NCBI GenBank assembly: GCA_002390025.1
Contig: DGRU01000029.1
Location: 22,728 to 28,058 of the forward strand
Source of the DNA: Lachnospiraceae bacterium UBA4380
GTDB lineage: Bacteria; Bacillota; Clostridia; Lachnospirales; Lachnospiraceae
Direction: 5' to 3'
Length of the DNA stretch: 5,331 bases
This document shows positions 1 through 4,690 of this stretch, piece after piece. Numbering within the stretch: position 1 is the stretch's first letter; each line of letters begins with the position of its first letter. The position numbers were made by a program, and so were the translations under genes. The notes beneath the pieces are model-generated. The model was not told where the DNA came from. It was given only the letters and a program-made list of their open reading frames with translations, and searched no databases.

Positions 1-120
1 GACTGCGCATTTAACCTGCAGAAGGTGCTGCGCATTAAACCGGCAGAAGATACTGCGCATTAAGCCGGCACAAGATACTGCACATTAAGCCGGCACAAGA
101 TACTGCACATAAATCGGATA
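1..120. repeat. 25-bp tandem repeat array, about 4.8 copies
   Basis: Four consecutive 25-bp units occupy 1-25, 26-50, 51-75 and 76-100, and a partial fifth occupies 101-120. The core of each unit reads close to TACTGCGCATTAAGCCGGCA followed by CAAGA. Units 3 and 4 differ at one position; units 1 and 2 and the partial unit are more diverged. The unit length is not a multiple of three and each unit carries TAA, so coding is unlikely. The array may continue beyond the left edge. The units contain the short palindromes TGCGCA and GCCGGC but no CRISPR-like repeat and spacer organisation. Function is unknown; slippage-type expansion of an intergenic spacer is the simplest reading. Confidence 0.9.
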
Positions 121-131
121 AAGGAACTCAA

Positions 132-166
132 AAAAGCCCAGCCGCATATTCTGCTGCCGGGCTTTT
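132..166. terminator. Bidirectional intrinsic terminator
   Basis: AAAAGCCC (132-139) pairs with GGGCTTTT (159-166). CAGC (139-142) and GCTG (153-156) offer alternative inner pairing. The arms supply a T-run on either strand. On the minus strand it would end the TetR transcript, whose stop lies about 95 nt upstream. On the plus strand it would end whatever gene lies left of the window. Confidence 0.75.
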
Positions 167-180
167 CCTGTCGTTACTTC

Positions 181-211
181 TTTTATATATTAGACTTTTT
201 ATATAATAGAC
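181..211. repeat. 15-bp direct repeat, period 16, two copies
   Basis: TTTTATATATTAGAC (181-195) is repeated as TTTTATATAATAGAC (197-211), 14 of 15 identical. The pair lies between the TetR stop codon and its terminator. It is AT-rich and contains TATA-like strings on both strands, but there is no gene it would obviously drive, so it is recorded as a repeat and not as a promoter. Confidence 0.7.
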
Positions 212-259
212 CGTCTGCGTAAAACGATCTCCTGTGACCCTGCTCCGGTGAGCGGCCTG

Positions 260-811
260 TCAGGAAAGATTGAACGCTTCAATAGTTGTCTTTTCCAGAA
301 TGGCACCGATTCTGATAAAATCCTCGGTGGAGTCAGACTCCATGTTGTCTTCCACCCAGTCGGTCCACACACCGACGATTCCCGCCGTGTAAAACCTCGT
401 CATGATCTCCTTATCATGTTTGGAGATTCCGGTTCTTTTTGTAACGTTGTCGATGTATCTCTCAATTGAAAACCGGCCGATCTGCCGCACATAATCCATC
501 AGAATCTGCCTTGCATCAGAATGGAAAACGTGCAGAATTGCCATTTTATGCTCCTTTGAGTAACGAACTAAAGGAAGGATACAGTCGGAAGGAGATTGTA
601 CATCTTTGTAGATGATAAACATTTTCGCAACCATCTTGCGGCAAATCTCACTGAGCATTGCCGGGATACTCTGATAATGATAATAAAAAGTATTCCGGTG
701 TACTCCGGCTTCCTTTACAATATCATTCACAGTGATTTTCGCGAACGGCTTCTCCTCGACCAGTTTTAAAAAAGCTCCTTCCAGCCGTGCATTCGCATCG
801 CCTGCTGTCAT
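260..811 (-). CDS. TetR/AcrR-family transcriptional regulator
   Basis: A predicted one-component DNA-binding repressor of 183 aa, a normal length for the family. Residues 9-46 match the TetR N-terminal domain: a first helix (RLEGAFLKLVEEKPFAKIT), then the helix-turn-helix around residues 27-46 with the characteristic TVNDIVKEAGVHRNTFYYHY. The rest is a helical ligand-binding and dimerisation domain. Its end, with GVWTDWVEDNMESDSTEDF, resembles the TetR_C_8 or DhaS-like C-terminal type, which is a judgement by eye. The frame stays open to an ATG at 889, but the start at 811 is chosen because GGAGGT lies 7 nt upstream of it. The gene follows the thioesterase on the same strand after about 275 nt of AT-rich spacer, so it probably has its own promoter. 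Its ligand and target are unknown; autoregulation or control of the thioesterase and dehydrogenase region is inference only. Confidence 0.9.
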   Translation of the reverse strand: MTAGDANARLEGAFLKLVEEKPFAKITVNDIVKEAGVHRNTFYYHYQSIPAMLSEICRKMVAKMFIIYKDVQSPSDCILPLVRYSKEHKMAILHVFHSDARQILMDYVRQIGRFSIERYIDNVTKRTGISKHDKEIMTRFYTAGIVGVWTDWVEDNMESDSTEDFIRIGAILEKTTIEAFNLS

Positions 812-818
812 TATTGTA

Positions 819-824
819 ACCTCC
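819..824 (-). promoter_or_regulatory. Shine-Dalgarno site setting the TetR start
   Basis: On the minus strand GGAGGT is followed by 7 nt and then the ATG at 811. No comparable site precedes the in-frame ATGs at 826 or 889, so translation most likely begins at 811. Confidence 0.8.
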
Positions 825-880
825 ATGCTTCCGGGAACTGAATATAACCCCCCGTATATCCGACCCCATACTTGCCCTTC

Positions 881-925
881 ATTATACACACTGAAAATTA
901 TAAAAAACGGTGCACTTTTTGAACA
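881..925 (-). promoter_or_regulatory. Probable promoter/operator zone of the TetR gene
   Basis: Two minus-strand TATAAT hexamers occur at 881-886 and 897-902. Neither has a convincing -35; the second has TGTTCA 17 bp upstream (920-925), only 3 of 6 consensus bases. An imperfect palindrome centred on GTGCAC (905-920: AAA, mismatch, GTGCAC, mismatch, TTT) lies in the spacer of that second promoter, where a repressor could act. The surrounding 890-1060 stretch is strongly AT-rich and holds no gene. The placement of a control region here is reasonable; the exact elements are weak. Confidence 0.25.
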
Positions 926-1000
926 TGGATAATCAACGGAAATTGTATAATTTTACATGTATTTTTATGCTATTTTGATGAACAATTTATAAAAAATGTA

Positions 1001-1023
1001 ATAAAACTCCTATTCCCAGGATT
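1001..1023 (-). terminator. Weak possible terminator after the thioesterase gene
   Basis: Minus-strand AATCCT (1023-1018) can pair with AGGA plus TT (1011-1005, one bulged G) around a 6-nt loop, followed by TTTTATTACATTTTTT. The stem is short and A/T-rich at its base, so it may only partly terminate and allow some read-through into the TetR gene. Confidence 0.25.
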
Positions 1024-1086
1024 ATTCGCATAATTATACATCTCTCAGAGCAGGCAAAAAGCAGAAAAGTCATCAAATGCGCCTGT

Positions 1087-1557
1087 TTAGTCCCGGCTCT
1101 CGAATCCGAAATGCCTGGCCTCTTTCAGGCGGTAATAGATGAATTTGGTCCTTGCGACCTCCCTGTCCGTATCGTCTGTGATGATCCCGTCGACCCATGT
1201 CAGGGTCTTTCCTGTCTTGACGACCCTGGCGGTACAGACGATCTCTTTGCCGCGTACGGCACGCATATAGTCCATGTCTCCCTGCACCGTCGGCCCCCCG
1301 TACCCGGAAGAAGCCGCCGCGATTCCGCAGATGGTATCCGCCAGTGTGAAGAAGACGCCGCCGTGGACAGTATTGAGAGGATTCATGTGGCGCTTCTGCA
1401 GGACGATCCGTCCTTTGCAGTAACCTTCCTCAACCTCCATGATCTCCATGCCGATGTCCTTTGAGAAACCGATCTCCTCCCCTATATATTTAGCGGCTTT
1501 CATCCGCTCTTCCATCGTATATTCTTTTATGCTGCTTTTTCCCTTTTTTTCTTCCAT
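1087..1557 (-). CDS. PaaI-like hotdog-fold acyl-CoA thioesterase
   Basis: A predicted cytoplasmic thioesterase of 156 aa, a usual single-hotdog length. The family signature is clear: N59, then HGGVFFTLADTICG (residues 65-78), containing the HGG turn at the start of the long hotdog helix and the Asp (D74) where PaaI-type enzymes place their catalytic acid. It is followed by VQGDMDYMRAVRGKEIVCTA and the strand TLTWVDGIITDD, matching the PaaI beta-sheet pattern. Such enzymes hydrolyse acyl-CoA or aryl-CoA thioesters as homotetramers; the substrate cannot be read from sequence. The first ATG is chosen; GGAG lies 11 nt upstream (1569-1572), slightly far, and the next ATG (1515) has no better site. 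The gene is divergent from the alcohol dehydrogenase, with a candidate promoter at 1661-1689. Confidence 0.92.
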   Translation of the reverse strand: MEEKKGKSSIKEYTMEERMKAAKYIGEEIGFSKDIGMEIMEVEEGYCKGRIVLQKRHMNPLNTVHGGVFFTLADTICGIAAASSGYGGPTVQGDMDYMRAVRGKEIVCTARVVKTGKTLTWVDGIITDDTDREVARTKFIYYRLKEARHFGFESRD

Positions 1558-1660
1558 CTTACTTATGTCTCCGTCTGTGTTGTGTTCCTGTTTCTATCTC
1601 CGGTTATGCTCCGGTTTGATCTATGGCCTGCGTTACTCTACTGCCTGCACAATTTTTTAG

Positions 1661-1689
1661 AGTCTATCACGAATGTCCAACTATCACAA
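1661..1689 (-). promoter_or_regulatory. Candidate promoter of the thioesterase gene
   Basis: On the minus strand a -35 TTGTGA (1689-1684) is separated by 17 bp from a -10 TAGACT (1666-1661), each 4 of 6 consensus bases, and the -10 is preceded by TGA, giving an extended -10 (TGnTAGACT). The leader would be about 95 nt. Both boxes include GTGATAG, so the heptamer occurs as a direct repeat 17 bp apart (plus-strand CTATCAC at 1664-1670 and 1681-1687). That repeat may be a regulator site or simply a coincidence of promoter geometry. Confidence 0.4.
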
Positions 1690-1714
1690 CCGTATATTCT
1701 TTTATCCCGATTTC

Positions 1715-1723
1715 TGCTACAAT
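1715..1723 (+). promoter_or_regulatory. Candidate extended -10 promoter of the dehydrogenase gene
   Basis: TGCTACAAT (1715-1723) fits an extended -10 (TGnTAnAAT, 5 of 6 in the hexamer). No good -35 lies 17 bp upstream, which extended -10 promoters tolerate. Transcription from about 1730 would give a leader of roughly 70 nt. The upstream edge abuts the -35 of the divergent thioesterase promoter, so one bound regulator could affect both genes. Confidence 0.4.
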
Positions 1724-1742
1724 AAATGCATCTCGTAAGCAG

Positions 1743-1770
1743 ACCATCGTCCCCGGCGTCGGATGGTTTT
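1743..1770 (+). other. Leader stem-loop before the dehydrogenase gene
   Basis: ACCATC (1743-1748) pairs with GATGGT (1762-1767), extendable by a G-C pair across a bulged G, and it is followed by TTTT (1767-1770). It lies inside the predicted 5' leader, about 17 nt before the ribosome binding site. The short T-run makes it a weak attenuator candidate; it could equally be just a leader hairpin. Confidence 0.35.
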
Positions 1771-1786
1771 GAACTGACTGCAAGTG

Positions 1787-1792
1787 AGGAGG
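1787..1792 (+). promoter_or_regulatory. Strong Shine-Dalgarno of the dehydrogenase gene
   Basis: AGGAGG sits 7 nt before the ATG at 1800, an optimal arrangement that fixes the start codon. Confidence 0.9.
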
Positions 1793-1799
1793 AAACCCT

Positions 1800-2882
1800 A
1801 TGTTTTTTTATATGCCCGCAAAAGTTTACTGTGAAAACAACTGTGTCCGCGCCCACGCAAAGGAACTTGCGTCCTTCGGAAAAAAGGCCCTGATCGTCAC
1901 CGGCAAAAGCAGCGCCTTTAAAAACGGCTCCATCGCCGACGTACAGGCTGCCCTGTCCGATCACGGCGTGGAGTGCTCCATCTTCAATGAAGTCGAGGAG
2001 AATCCTTCCGTAGAGACTGTCATGAAGGGCCGCGACAGAGGTCTCGCCGAAGGCGCGGATTTCGTCATCGGCATCGGCGGCGGTTCCCCCATGGACGCAG
2101 CCAAGGCCATCGCCCTCATGATCCGCCAGAAGGACGCCGGCGTCGAATACCTGTATGACAGCAGCGCCGTCACCGATGCGCTTCCCGTCGTCTGCATCCC
2201 GACGACCTGCGGAACCGGCTCCGAGGTCACGGCGGTCTCAGTCCTGTCCCGTCCCAGCCTGCGCGCCAAGGGCTCGATCCCTCACAAGATCTTCCCCGCC
2301 CTCTCTCTCCTTGACGGACGCTATCTGCTCTCCGCCCCCAGAAGAGTCATCGTCGACACATCCATCGACGCCCTCTCCCATATGTATGAGAGTTATATCC
2401 ACTCCAAGGCAAACGACTGCAGCCGCATGTGTGTGGACGCTGGTCTCAAGGTCTGGAGCCGCAGCCGCAAGGCAATCCTTACCGGCGCCCCTCTGACTCT
2501 GGACAACTGCAATGACATGCTTCTCGCCTCCATGTTTGCCGGCATGGCCATCGCACACACCGGGACCTCGCTCCCCCACGCAATGAGCTATCCGGTGACC
2601 GTCGAGACCGGCATGCCTCACGGCAAGGCCTGCGGCTTCTTCCTGACCGGATACCTCCGCGAAGCTGATCCCGCAGCAGTGTCCTACCTGCTGACCACTG
2701 CAGGCTTTACAGATGTCGACTCCCTTGAGAACTATTACCAGGCGACCTGCGGACGCGATGAAGTTCCCGTTCCGATTCTGAGAAAATCCGTAGAGGCCCC
2801 CCTCTCCAGTCCCGCCAAGCTGGCCATGGCTCCCTTCGCAGTCACCGAAGCGACCCTGTGCCGCATCGCCGGTCTTCTCTAA
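1800..2882 (+). CDS. Iron-containing (group III) alcohol dehydrogenase
   Basis: A predicted cytoplasmic NAD(P)-dependent, metal-dependent oxidoreductase interconverting alcohols and aldehydes. At 360 aa it is slightly shorter than the 380-390 aa common in the family. The N-terminal nucleotide domain carries GIGGGSPMDAAKA (residues 91-103), the glycine-rich cofactor loop, and PTTCGTGSE (134-142), the second family signature. The C-terminal helical domain shows the four expected metal ligands with family spacing: D190 and H194 (DALSH), H260 (SLPHAMSYP) and H274 (GMPHGKACG). All catalytic features are therefore intact. The nicotinamide cofactor and substrate cannot be assigned; FucO, DhaT and butanol-type enzymes share this layout. 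The start is fixed by AGGAGG. It is transcribed alone, divergently from the thioesterase, and ends in a strong terminator at 3031-3084. Its last codons lie inside a diverged 60-bp tandem repeat, so the extreme C-terminus may have changed recently. Confidence 0.95.
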   Translation: MFFYMPAKVYCENNCVRAHAKELASFGKKALIVTGKSSAFKNGSIADVQAALSDHGVECSIFNEVEENPSVETVMKGRDRGLAEGADFVIGIGGGSPMDAAKAIALMIRQKDAGVEYLYDSSAVTDALPVVCIPTTCGTGSEVTAVSVLSRPSLRAKGSIPHKIFPALSLLDGRYLLSAPRRVIVDTSIDALSHMYESYIHSKANDCSRMCVDAGLKVWSRSRKAILTGAPLTLDNCNDMLLASMFAGMAIAHTGTSLPHAMSYPVTVETGMPHGKACGFFLTGYLREADPAAVSYLLTTAGFTDVDSLENYYQATCGRDEVPVPILRKSVEAPLSSPAKLAMAPFAVTEATLCRIAGLL

Positions 2883-3006
2883 ATCCAAAACAGGAAAATT
2901 GTGTGCTGCCCGGCACCCCTGCGCTCCCGCAGCCTTCTCTAATCCAAAACAGGAAAAACAAGTGTTGCCCGGCGCTCTGGCGCTCCCGCAGCCTTCTCAC
3001 CAATCC
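2874..3006. repeat. Diverged 60-bp tandem duplication at the dehydrogenase 3' end
   Basis: Unit 1 (2874-2933, 60 bp) and unit 2 (2934-2992, 59 bp) align with one indel and about nine mismatches, near 85% identity. A third partial unit begins at 2993 (CTTCTC, then CAATCC) and fades after about 14 nt. Both full units begin CTTCTCTAA, so the stop region of the dehydrogenase is itself duplicated. Weaker similarity continues upstream, with CGCATCGCCGGT in the gene against CGCTCCCGCAGC before unit 2. Unit 1 also contains a neat hairpin, CTGCG-CTCC-CGCAG (2919-2932), which is degraded in unit 2. Confidence 0.85.
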
Positions 3007-3030
3007 GGACTCTGTCTTCTGACTAAAACA

Positions 3031-3084
3031 GCGCGCCTCCGGACTGTCCATCCCCATGGATCCAGTCCGGCAGCGCGCCTTTTT
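3031..3084. terminator. Very strong bidirectional intrinsic terminator
   Basis: GCGCGC (3031-3036) pairs with GCGCGC (3073-3078). CCGGACTG (3039-3046) pairs perfectly with CAGTCCGG (3063-3070). TCCAT (3047-3051) pairs with ATGGA (3056-3060) over a CCCC loop. TTTTT (3080-3084) follows on the plus strand, ending the dehydrogenase transcript. AAAA at 3025-3028 provides a shorter U-run for the minus-strand PrsW-like transcript. A copy of TCCGGAC at 3004-3010 could offer a competing 5' arm. Confidence 0.9.
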
Positions 3085-3090
3085 CTTTCA

Positions 3091-3130
3091 TCTGCATCTG
3101 TCTGTATCTGTCTGCGTCTATCTGCATCGC
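3091..3130. repeat. 10-bp tandem repeat, four copies
   Basis: Four adjacent decamers read TCTGCATCTG, TCTGTATCTG, TCTGCGTCTA and TCTGCATCGC. They lie in the 3' flank of the PrsW-like gene, between its stop codon and the terminator. The array is too short and imperfect to judge function. Confidence 0.75.
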
Positions 3131-3154
3131 GCAGGACCGGCAGGCGGTTCCTGC
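3131..3154. other. Stem-loop just downstream of the PrsW-like gene
   Basis: GCAGGA-CCG (3131-3139) pairs with CGG-T-TCCTGC (3145-3154), a 9-bp stem with one bulged T and a 5-nt loop. It lies about 15 nt past the stop codon on the minus strand and lacks a T-run, so it may protect the mRNA 3' end but is not a terminator by itself. Confidence 0.5.
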
Positions 3155-3168
3155 ATATGCAATTTCCC

Positions 3169-4209
3169 TCAGAGTTTTTCCGCTTCTTCAGTGTTTTCTG
3201 TATTTTCTGCGTTTTCAGATTCTTCCTGTTTGTCTGCCTCCTGGGGATTGTCCTCCTCCGGGGCTGCCTGGCCCTGCTCCTGTCCGACTGTATAAGCGTA
3301 CATGGGCCTGTCTTCATCGTCCGCGGCGCCCCCCGACTCGGCAAAGGCGGCAAATTCCTCGGAGTCCCCGAAATCCACCGTCTCCGCTGCCTGCCCGTAC
3401 TGGTTGTCCACGCCTGTGACATCCGACGCCCTGCTCAGCTCCGCGGCCATCCATACGGCCAGAAGGACCTGGGCGGCAAGTCCGACCGCGAACCAGAGCA
3501 CCTTCTCCATGGCAACTCCGTAGATGATCAGGGCCGCACATGCTCCGTGGGCCAGAACCGGCAGCAGGCAGCTCATGATCAGCATGAACCCCGCCCGCTT
3601 ATTGTGCTCCTTCTGCTCCGAATTTTTGGCCAGACCGTAGATGGCTCCCATAAAGCCGGAAAAGCCGAAGTGGGCAAAAATATAGAGCAATGCGAAGAGA
3701 AAAGATCCCACCGCGCCCGCTCTGAGCCAGTCCGGCATTGCATCGCGCAGCGTGCCCATATCTGCGGGGACCAGCACATACAATGCCTGCCATGCCCCGT
3801 ACATAACTGCCGAGAATCCCGCGCCGACCACCGCCGAAGCGGCGATTCCGTCCGCGATCGTCTCCATGGTCATCTGGCTCCAGGTCATCCTGCGCAGCAC
3901 AAAGTGTTTCCAGCCCTCTTCGATCAGGGCCACTGCGATCAGAGCCCGCAGGATCGCGCCGATCAAGGCAAGATTCCCGTCGGCCGCCTCCCCGCCGATC
4001 ATGTTGATAAAAAGATCGATCAGCAGCAGGATCCCCGCCTCCATGAGAAAAGCCGGAACAGCCGCCGCCAGGCCAAGGAAAAACAGTTTCAGCAGCGCCC
4101 CCAGGGAGCCCCTGCCAAAAGATCCCGACCGCAGGATCATAAAAATGATAAACGGGAGCGGCAGAAATGCAGCGATCAACAATACTGTAGTGTTCATAGA
4201 TTCAGCCAT
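3169..4209 (-). CDS. PrsW-like multi-pass membrane protein (glutamic intramembrane protease family)
   Basis: 346 aa with about seven hydrophobic segments, roughly residues 6-26, 38-71 (possibly two), 79-97, 121-147, 163-192, 206-232 and 236-257. An acidic, low-complexity tail follows (258-346, ending in NAENTENTEEAEKL), probably cytoplasmic. PrsW hallmarks are visible: EEGWK (97-101) matches the EExxK motif, HFGFSGFMGAIYGLAK (180-195) matches the His-containing segment usually read as HxxFGxxMGYxxGLAK, and LLPVLAH (ending at H221) matches the last His. The family usually has GFAxxEN after the second motif; here it reads GFSAVMY (131-137), so Glu-Asn is replaced by Met-Tyr. PrsW of Bacillus cleaves an anti-sigma factor; the substrate here is unknown, and activity is uncertain given the substitution. 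The ATG at 4209 has AGGAGG only 2 nt upstream; an ATG at 4197 (14 nt) is an alternative. The frame is open further up to 4581, but that passes through the promoter and a terminator and is not credible. Confidence 0.8.
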   Translation of the reverse strand: MAESMNTTVLLIAAFLPLPFIIFMILRSGSFGRGSLGALLKLFFLGLAAAVPAFLMEAGILLLIDLFINMIGGEAADGNLALIGAILRALIAVALIEEGWKHFVLRRMTWSQMTMETIADGIAASAVVGAGFSAVMYGAWQALYVLVPADMGTLRDAMPDWLRAGAVGSFLFALLYIFAHFGFSGFMGAIYGLAKNSEQKEHNKRAGFMLIMSCLLPVLAHGACAALIIYGVAMEKVLWFAVGLAAQVLLAVWMAAELSRASDVTGVDNQYGQAAETVDFGDSEEFAAFAESGGAADDEDRPMYAYTVGQEQGQAAPEEDNPQEADKQEESENAENTENTEEAEKL

Positions 4210-4211
4210 GC

Positions 4212-4217
4212 CCTCCT
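4212..4217 (-). promoter_or_regulatory. Ribosome binding site of the PrsW-like gene
   Basis: Minus-strand AGGAGG with 2 nt to the ATG at 4209 and 14 nt to the in-frame ATG at 4197. Both spacings are off the optimum, so the true start is uncertain by four residues. The core is perfect and belongs to this gene in either case. Confidence 0.7.
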
Positions 4218-4245
4218 TTTGCTCAGTTGCACAAGACCTCTCCGA

Positions 4246-4300
4246 TAAGCCGGTTCGTCCGCAGCTTACGGCGTCCCGCCGGCTTAACTTGTCTCGCCGG
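4246..4300 (-). other. Structured leader of the PrsW-like gene
   Basis: Within the predicted leader TAAGCCGG (minus strand, 4286-4279) pairs with CCGGCTTA (4253-4246), a perfect 8-bp stem around a 25-nt loop. The loop has further CCG/CGG pairing. An 18-bp direct repeat overlaps it: CCGGCGAGACAAGTTAAG (4300-4283) and CCGGCGGGACGCCGTAAG (4282-4265), 13 of 18 identical. No T-run follows, and I do not recognise a known riboswitch class. The stem ends about 30 nt before the ribosome binding site. Confidence 0.45.
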
Positions 4301-4314
4301 ACCGGAATACAGAT

Positions 4315-4343
4315 ATTATGCCCAAAAACAAAAAATCCGTCAA
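4315..4343 (-). promoter_or_regulatory. Near-consensus sigma-A promoter of the PrsW-like gene
   Basis: Minus-strand TTGACG (4343-4338), exactly 17 bp, then CATAAT (4320-4315), each 5 of 6 consensus bases. Transcription would start near 4308 and leave a leader of about 98 nt before the ATG at 4209. This is the best promoter in the window, and it argues against any protein start further upstream. Confidence 0.75.
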
Positions 4344-4429
4344 TCGCGGCGTTTTTGCTCACATTTTTTCTATCCGCGCTACACATTCTCAACACATTTG
4401 AAAGATAAGATATCAATATACCGACAGGA

Positions 4430-4459
4430 GAGCTGCTATCCCCTCCATAACAGCAGCTC
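4430..4459. other. Perfect 8-bp inverted repeat in the spacer
   Basis: GAGCTGCT (4430-4437) and AGCAGCTC (4452-4459) enclose 14 nt. A smaller CCTGT-ACGG-ACAGG hairpin lies just to the right, near 4476-4489. The spacer between the PrsW-like promoter and the terminator at 4521 (about 175 bp) holds no credible gene. The inverted repeat could be an operator or part of a small plus-strand transcript; neither is proven. Confidence 0.45.
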
Positions 4460-4520
4460 GAACGCCGGCGGGAATATCCTGTACGGACAGGGGTTCCTGA
4501 TTCATACTCCCCTTTTAAAA

Positions 4521-4577
4521 AAGACTCTTTCGTGACGGCTGCAGGCAGGTGCCGCCACGAAGGAGTCTTATTTTTTT
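4521..4577. terminator. Strong bidirectional terminator downstream of tex
   Basis: AAGACTC (4521-4527) pairs with GAGTCTT (4563-4569), TTCGTG with CACGAA, and CGGC with GCCG, interrupted by one T-G wobble and one A-C mismatch. The minus-strand side runs into TTTTTTAAAA, ending tex. The plus-strand side has the stronger tail, TTATTTTTTT to 4577, although no plus-strand gene precedes it nearby. Confidence 0.88.
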
Positions 4578-4584
4578 CCATTCC

Positions 4585-4690
4585 CGTTTATCGGATCCTG
4601 TCGACCCGGTTTTGTCGACCCGGTTCTGTAGGTCCGGCTATGTCGATTCGATTTCGTTGATCGGATTCTGATCAGATTTATTGATCAGAT
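4585..4690. repeat. 14-bp degenerate tandem repeat running into the tex stop codon
   Basis: About seven 14-bp units lie end to end from 4585: CGTTTATCGGATCC, TGTCGACCCGGTTT, TGTCGACCCGGTTC, TGTAGGTCCGGCTA, TGTCGATTCGATTT, CGTTGATCGGATTC and TGATCAGATTTAT(T). The second and third are 13 of 14 identical; others keep TGTCGAtCcGgTTc in part. TGATCAGAT at 4669-4677 recurs at 4682-4690, where it contains the tex stop codon and last sense codon. The unit is not a multiple of three and the array is noncoding. It lies between tex and its terminator. Confidence 0.8.

Noticed and set aside
1..120. A CRISPR array.
   Set aside because: The units are contiguous, with no unique spacers between repeats, and no cas gene is seen.
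812..889. A longer TetR protein starting at 889 or 826.
   Set aside because: Only the ATG at 811 has a properly spaced GGAGGT, and the extra residues would lie before the normal first helix of the TetR domain.
2238..2888. A 216-codon open frame antisense to the dehydrogenase.
   Set aside because: It is a composition shadow of a GC-rich gene with all metal ligands and cofactor motifs on the plus strand.
2899..4248. A 449-codon open frame on the plus strand opposite the PrsW-like gene.
   Set aside because: Its product is rich in Arg, His, Gln and Ser with no recognisable domain, it crosses the strong terminator at 3031-3084, and it has no sensible start site. The opposite strand encodes a membrane protein with family motifs, a promoter and a ribosome binding site.
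4227..4535. A 102-codon plus-strand open frame in the spacer upstream of the PrsW-like gene.
   Set aside because: There is no ribosome binding site or recognisable domain, its sequence overlaps the leader, promoter and terminator signals of the minus-strand genes, and its residue composition looks random.
4210..4581. A 124-residue N-terminal extension of the PrsW-like protein.
   Set aside because: It would start inside the tex terminator and read through the near-consensus promoter; the added residues have no domain character, and AGGAGG sits just before the ATG at 4209.
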